NCBI GenBank assembly: GCA_040509755.1
Contig: JBEVKF010000092.1
Location: 1 to 7,254 of the forward strand
Reading direction: 5' to 3'
Length of the DNA stretch: 7,254 nt
Source: JACVRW01 sp040509755
Lineage (GTDB): Bacteria > Actinomycetota > Thermoleophilia > Solirubrobacterales > Thermoleophilaceae
Each line of letters opens with the position of its first letter. The stretch's first letter is position 1. Below the pieces are notes generated by a model, which did not search any database, was not told the DNA's origin, and saw nothing but the letters and a program-made list of their open reading frames with translations. The translations under genes were made by a program, and so were the position numbers. Below, piece after piece: positions 5,507 to 7,254 of this stretch.

Positions 5507-6355
5507 TCAGCCTCTGCGATACAGGCGCACGGTCAGCGGCGCGAACACGGCGGTCAGCGCCGCGGCCACCGCCAGCACGATCGCGATGTCGCCGGTGTCG
5601 GCGTTGCCCTCCATCAACCCGCGCGAGGCGGTCGCCAGGATGGAGATCGGGTTGACCTCGACGAAGGCCTCGAGGCCCGCCGGCAGGGTGTCCGGGACCA
5701 CGAAGACGTTGGAGAGGAACGTCAGCGGAAAGATCGCTAAGAAGCCCGCGTTCAATACGGCGTTGGGCGAGCGCAGCAACAGTCCGAGGGTCGTGAAGAC
5801 CCAGGAAAGGCCGAAGGAGAACAGCACCACCAAGGCAAGCGCCGCGACCGCGCCGCCGACCCCGGCCTCGGGACGGTAGCCGAGGATCATGCCGACCACG
5901 ATGATCACGATGCCGGCAAGGACATAGCGCACACTGTCGCCGAGCAGGGACCCGACGAGCGGAGCCGGCGACCAGATCGGCAGCGACCGGAAGCGGTCCA
6001 CGACGCCCTTGGTCTTGTCGGTGTTGAGCGCGACGCCGGAGTACACGGTCGTGAAGAGCACCGACATCACGAGGATCCCCGGGAGGATGTAGTCGAGGTA
6101 CGCGCTGGTGGAGCCCTCGATGGCGCCACCGAATATGTAGGTGAACATCACGACGAACATCACCGGCGTGATCGTCACGTCGAGGAGCTGCTCGGGAACG
6201 TGCTTGACCTTGAGCATCCCTCGCCACCCGAACGTCAGCGCGGCCGACATCGGGCTCGCAGTGGGCGGGCGCGAGGTCGCGGAGATCGCCTTGCGTACGG
6301 CGCTCTCATCGGCGGCGGAGCTTGTGGCGGCGGGTGTCCTTGGTGTGGCGCTCAT
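5507..6355 (-). CDS. ABC-2 type transporter permease (DrrB-like)
   Basis: A 282-residue inner-membrane subunit of an ABC exporter. Residues 1-37 are Ser/Ala/Thr/Pro-rich and probably disordered in the cytoplasm. Hydrophobic segments lie near 60-78, 89-110, 143-160, 166-192, 202-221 and 257-277, the six-helix plan of ABC-2 permeases. DKTKGVVDRFRSLPI (113-127) is the conserved cytoplasmic coupling segment of the DrrB group, and FLSNVFVVPDTLPAGLEAF with FVEVNPIS (213-238) is the typical extracellular re-entrant region. The ATG at 6355 overlaps the ATPase stop (ATGA), and its GGAGGAG ribosome binding site lies in the last codons of the ATPase gene. Homologues export anthracyclines, glycolipids or polyketides and often give self-resistance. 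The substrate cannot be told from the sequence and no biosynthetic genes are visible. Confidence 0.92.
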   Translation of the reverse strand: MSATPRTPAATSSAADESAVRKAISATSRPPTASPMSAALTFGWRGMLKVKHVPEQLLDVTITPVMFVVMFTYIFGGAIEGSTSAYLDYILPGILVMSVLFTTVYSGVALNTDKTKGVVDRFRSLPIWSPAPLVGSLLGDSVRYVLAGIVIIVVGMILGYRPEAGVGGAVAALALVVLFSFGLSWVFTTLGLLLRSPNAVLNAGFLAIFPLTFLSNVFVVPDTLPAGLEAFVEVNPISILATASRGLMEGNADTGDIAIVLAVAAALTAVFAPLTVRLYRRG

Positions 6356-7254
6356 ACCGCCTGCTCCTCCTCGATCGCGTTGGACTCGTCGCCCGACTCG
6401 TCCTCCGCCGGATGGCCGGTCAGGGCAAGGAAGACCTCGTCCAGGCTTGGCTGGCCGAGCGAGAAGTCGGCTATCCGCACGCCCGAGCGACTGAGTTCCG
6501 CCACGGCCTCGGCGGCGTCATCGGCCTGCGCGCACGCAGCCGAGAGGGCGGCGGAGTCCGCCTCGAGTGTGACCGCGCCGAGCTTGCGGCCGAGCACCTG
6601 CTCGGCCTCGGGCCGCTGCTCTGGATCGAGCAGCCGCACGTGCAGGGCGCCGGAGCCGACCGAGGCCTTGAGCTGGCCCGGCGTCCCCTCGGCGATCACC
6701 TTGCCGTGGTCGATCACGGCGATCCCGTCGGCGAGCTGGTCCGCTTCCTCGAGGTACTGGGTGCAGAGCAGGATCGTGGTGCCCTCGGCCACCAGCACGC
6801 GAATGATGTCCCAGACCTGGTTGCGAGAGCGCGGGTCGAGGCCCGTGGTCGGCTCGTCCAGGAACATGAGCTCGGGGGTGACGACGATGCTCGCGGCGAT
6901 GTCGAGCCGGCGCCGCATCCCGCCCGAGTAGTTCTTCACGAGGCGGCCCGACGCCTCGGAGAGCCCGAAGGCCTCGAGCAGCTCCCCCGAGCGCTCCTTG
7001 GCCGCCGGGCGCTTCAGCCCCAGCAGCCGGCCGATCAGGATCAGGTTCTCGCGGCCCGTGAGGTCCTCGTCGACCGACGCGAGCTGGCCGGTGAGGCTGA
7101 CCGAGCGGCGAACGGCGTGGCCGTCCTTGATGATGTCGTGGCCGAGGACCGTGGCGCTGCCCGCATCCGGGCGGATCAGGGTCGCGAGCATCCGGATCGT
7201 CGTCGTCTTGCCGGCCCCGTTGGGGCCGAGCACGCCGTACACGGAGCCGCTGCG
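6352..7254 (-). CDS. ABC transporter ATP-binding protein (DrrA-like), 5' end outside window
   Basis: The 300 visible residues lack only the first few dozen of a DrrA-type exporter ATPase; the reading frame runs off the window edge as RSGSVYGVLG. In visible numbering it has Walker A GPNGAGKTT (10-18), Q-loop Gln57 in SLTGQLAS, signature YSGGMRRRLDIA (109-120), Walker B LMFLDEPTTGLD (129-140), and CTQYLEEADQLAD (165-177) with Gln166 where most ABC ATPases have the H-loop His. That Gln is normal for the DrrA group. The C-terminal domain ends with LGQPSLDEVFLALTGH (266-281), the DrrA regulatory-tail signature, then an acidic tail. It hydrolyses ATP at the cytoplasmic face to drive the ABC-2 permease encoded next, with a 4-bp overlap. 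An internal GTG at 7242 is not the start, because it lies only a few residues before Walker A. The substrate is unknown. Confidence 0.94.
   Translation of the reverse strand, partial: RSGSVYGVLGPNGAGKTTTIRMLATLIRPDAGSATVLGHDIIKDGHAVRRSVSLTGQLASVDEDLTGRENLILIGRLLGLKRPAAKERSGELLEAFGLSEASGRLVKNYSGGMRRRLDIAASIVVTPELMFLDEPTTGLDPRSRNQVWDIIRVLVAEGTTILLCTQYLEEADQLADGIAVIDHGKVIAEGTPGQLKASVGSGALHVRLLDPEQRPEAEQVLGRKLGAVTLEADSAALSAACAQADDAAEAVAELSRSGVRIADFSLGQPSLDEVFLALTGHPAEDESGDESNAIEEEQAV
6364..6370 (-). promoter_or_regulatory. Ribosome binding site of the ABC-2 permease gene
   Basis: GGAGGAG on the minus strand, 8 nt before the ATG at 6355, within the Glu-Glu codons at the end of the ATPase gene. 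It supports the ATGA-overlap start. Confidence 0.8.

Noticed and set aside
5500..5509. TGAGCTCTCA palindrome as a bidirectional terminator
   Set aside because: It is only 4 bp per arm and arises from the two facing TGA stop codons.
4824..5879. A 351-codon plus-strand frame and a 124-codon minus-strand frame across the small-protein region
   Set aside because: The plus frame runs into the ABC-2 permease gene on the other strand and encodes an Arg/Gly-rich sequence; neither has the hydrophobic, motif-bearing pattern of the 4877-5332 frame.
5301..6227. A 308-codon minus-strand frame overlapping the ABC-2 permease
   Set aside because: It is a shifted reading of the permease gene, rich in Arg and His, without membrane segments.

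Overview
This is a GC-rich bacterial window with strong G/C third-position bias, GTG starts, GGAGG-type ribosome binding sites and DrrAB-type exporter genes. Together these point to an actinobacterium. The pilin-like protein at 4877-5332 resembles, from memory, proteins of Thermoleophilia/Solirubrobacterales, so that class is my best guess. This placement is an inference, because there is no rRNA or other marker in the window.

Region 1 (1-4710, all minus strand) reads as one sugar-uptake operon. In transcription order it encodes a ROK-family repressor (4710-3505), a XylF-type lipoprotein sugar receptor (3467-2358), a single-domain ABC ATPase (2267-1482), a XylH-type permease (1485-241) and the start of a Gfo/Idh/MocA oxidoreductase (244-1, cut by the window edge). 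The last three genes are chained by 4-bp stop/start overlaps (ATGA and GTGA). The receptor is set apart by a 37-bp leader with a strong ribosome binding site and is followed by a perfect 13-bp stem-loop, a common layout for making more receptor than membrane components. The residues I recall as the xylose pocket of E. coli XylF all appear in the receptor, so the likeliest cargo is D-xylose or a close aldose. The regulator probably senses the sugar, and the oxidoreductase may act on it after uptake.

Region 2 (4711-4876) is the divergent intergenic region. It contains an A/T-rich island with small symmetric repeats that are candidate promoter or operator elements for both directions.

Region 3 (4877-5502, plus strand) holds two small genes: a protein with a type IV pilin-like N-terminus (QATLE after Gly, then a hydrophobic helix), and a 55-residue two-helix membrane protein starting 2 bp after it.

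Region 4 (5507-7254, minus strand) encodes a DrrB-like ABC-2 permease and its DrrA-like ATPase (5' end outside the window), with a 4-bp overlap. This is a drug, lipid or polyketide exporter of unknown substrate. It converges with region 3, with only 4 bp between the stop codons.

I see no rRNA or tRNA gene, transposase, CRISPR array or phage gene. Most of the window is ordinary metabolism and transport. The least explained part is the small pilin-like/membrane protein pair.
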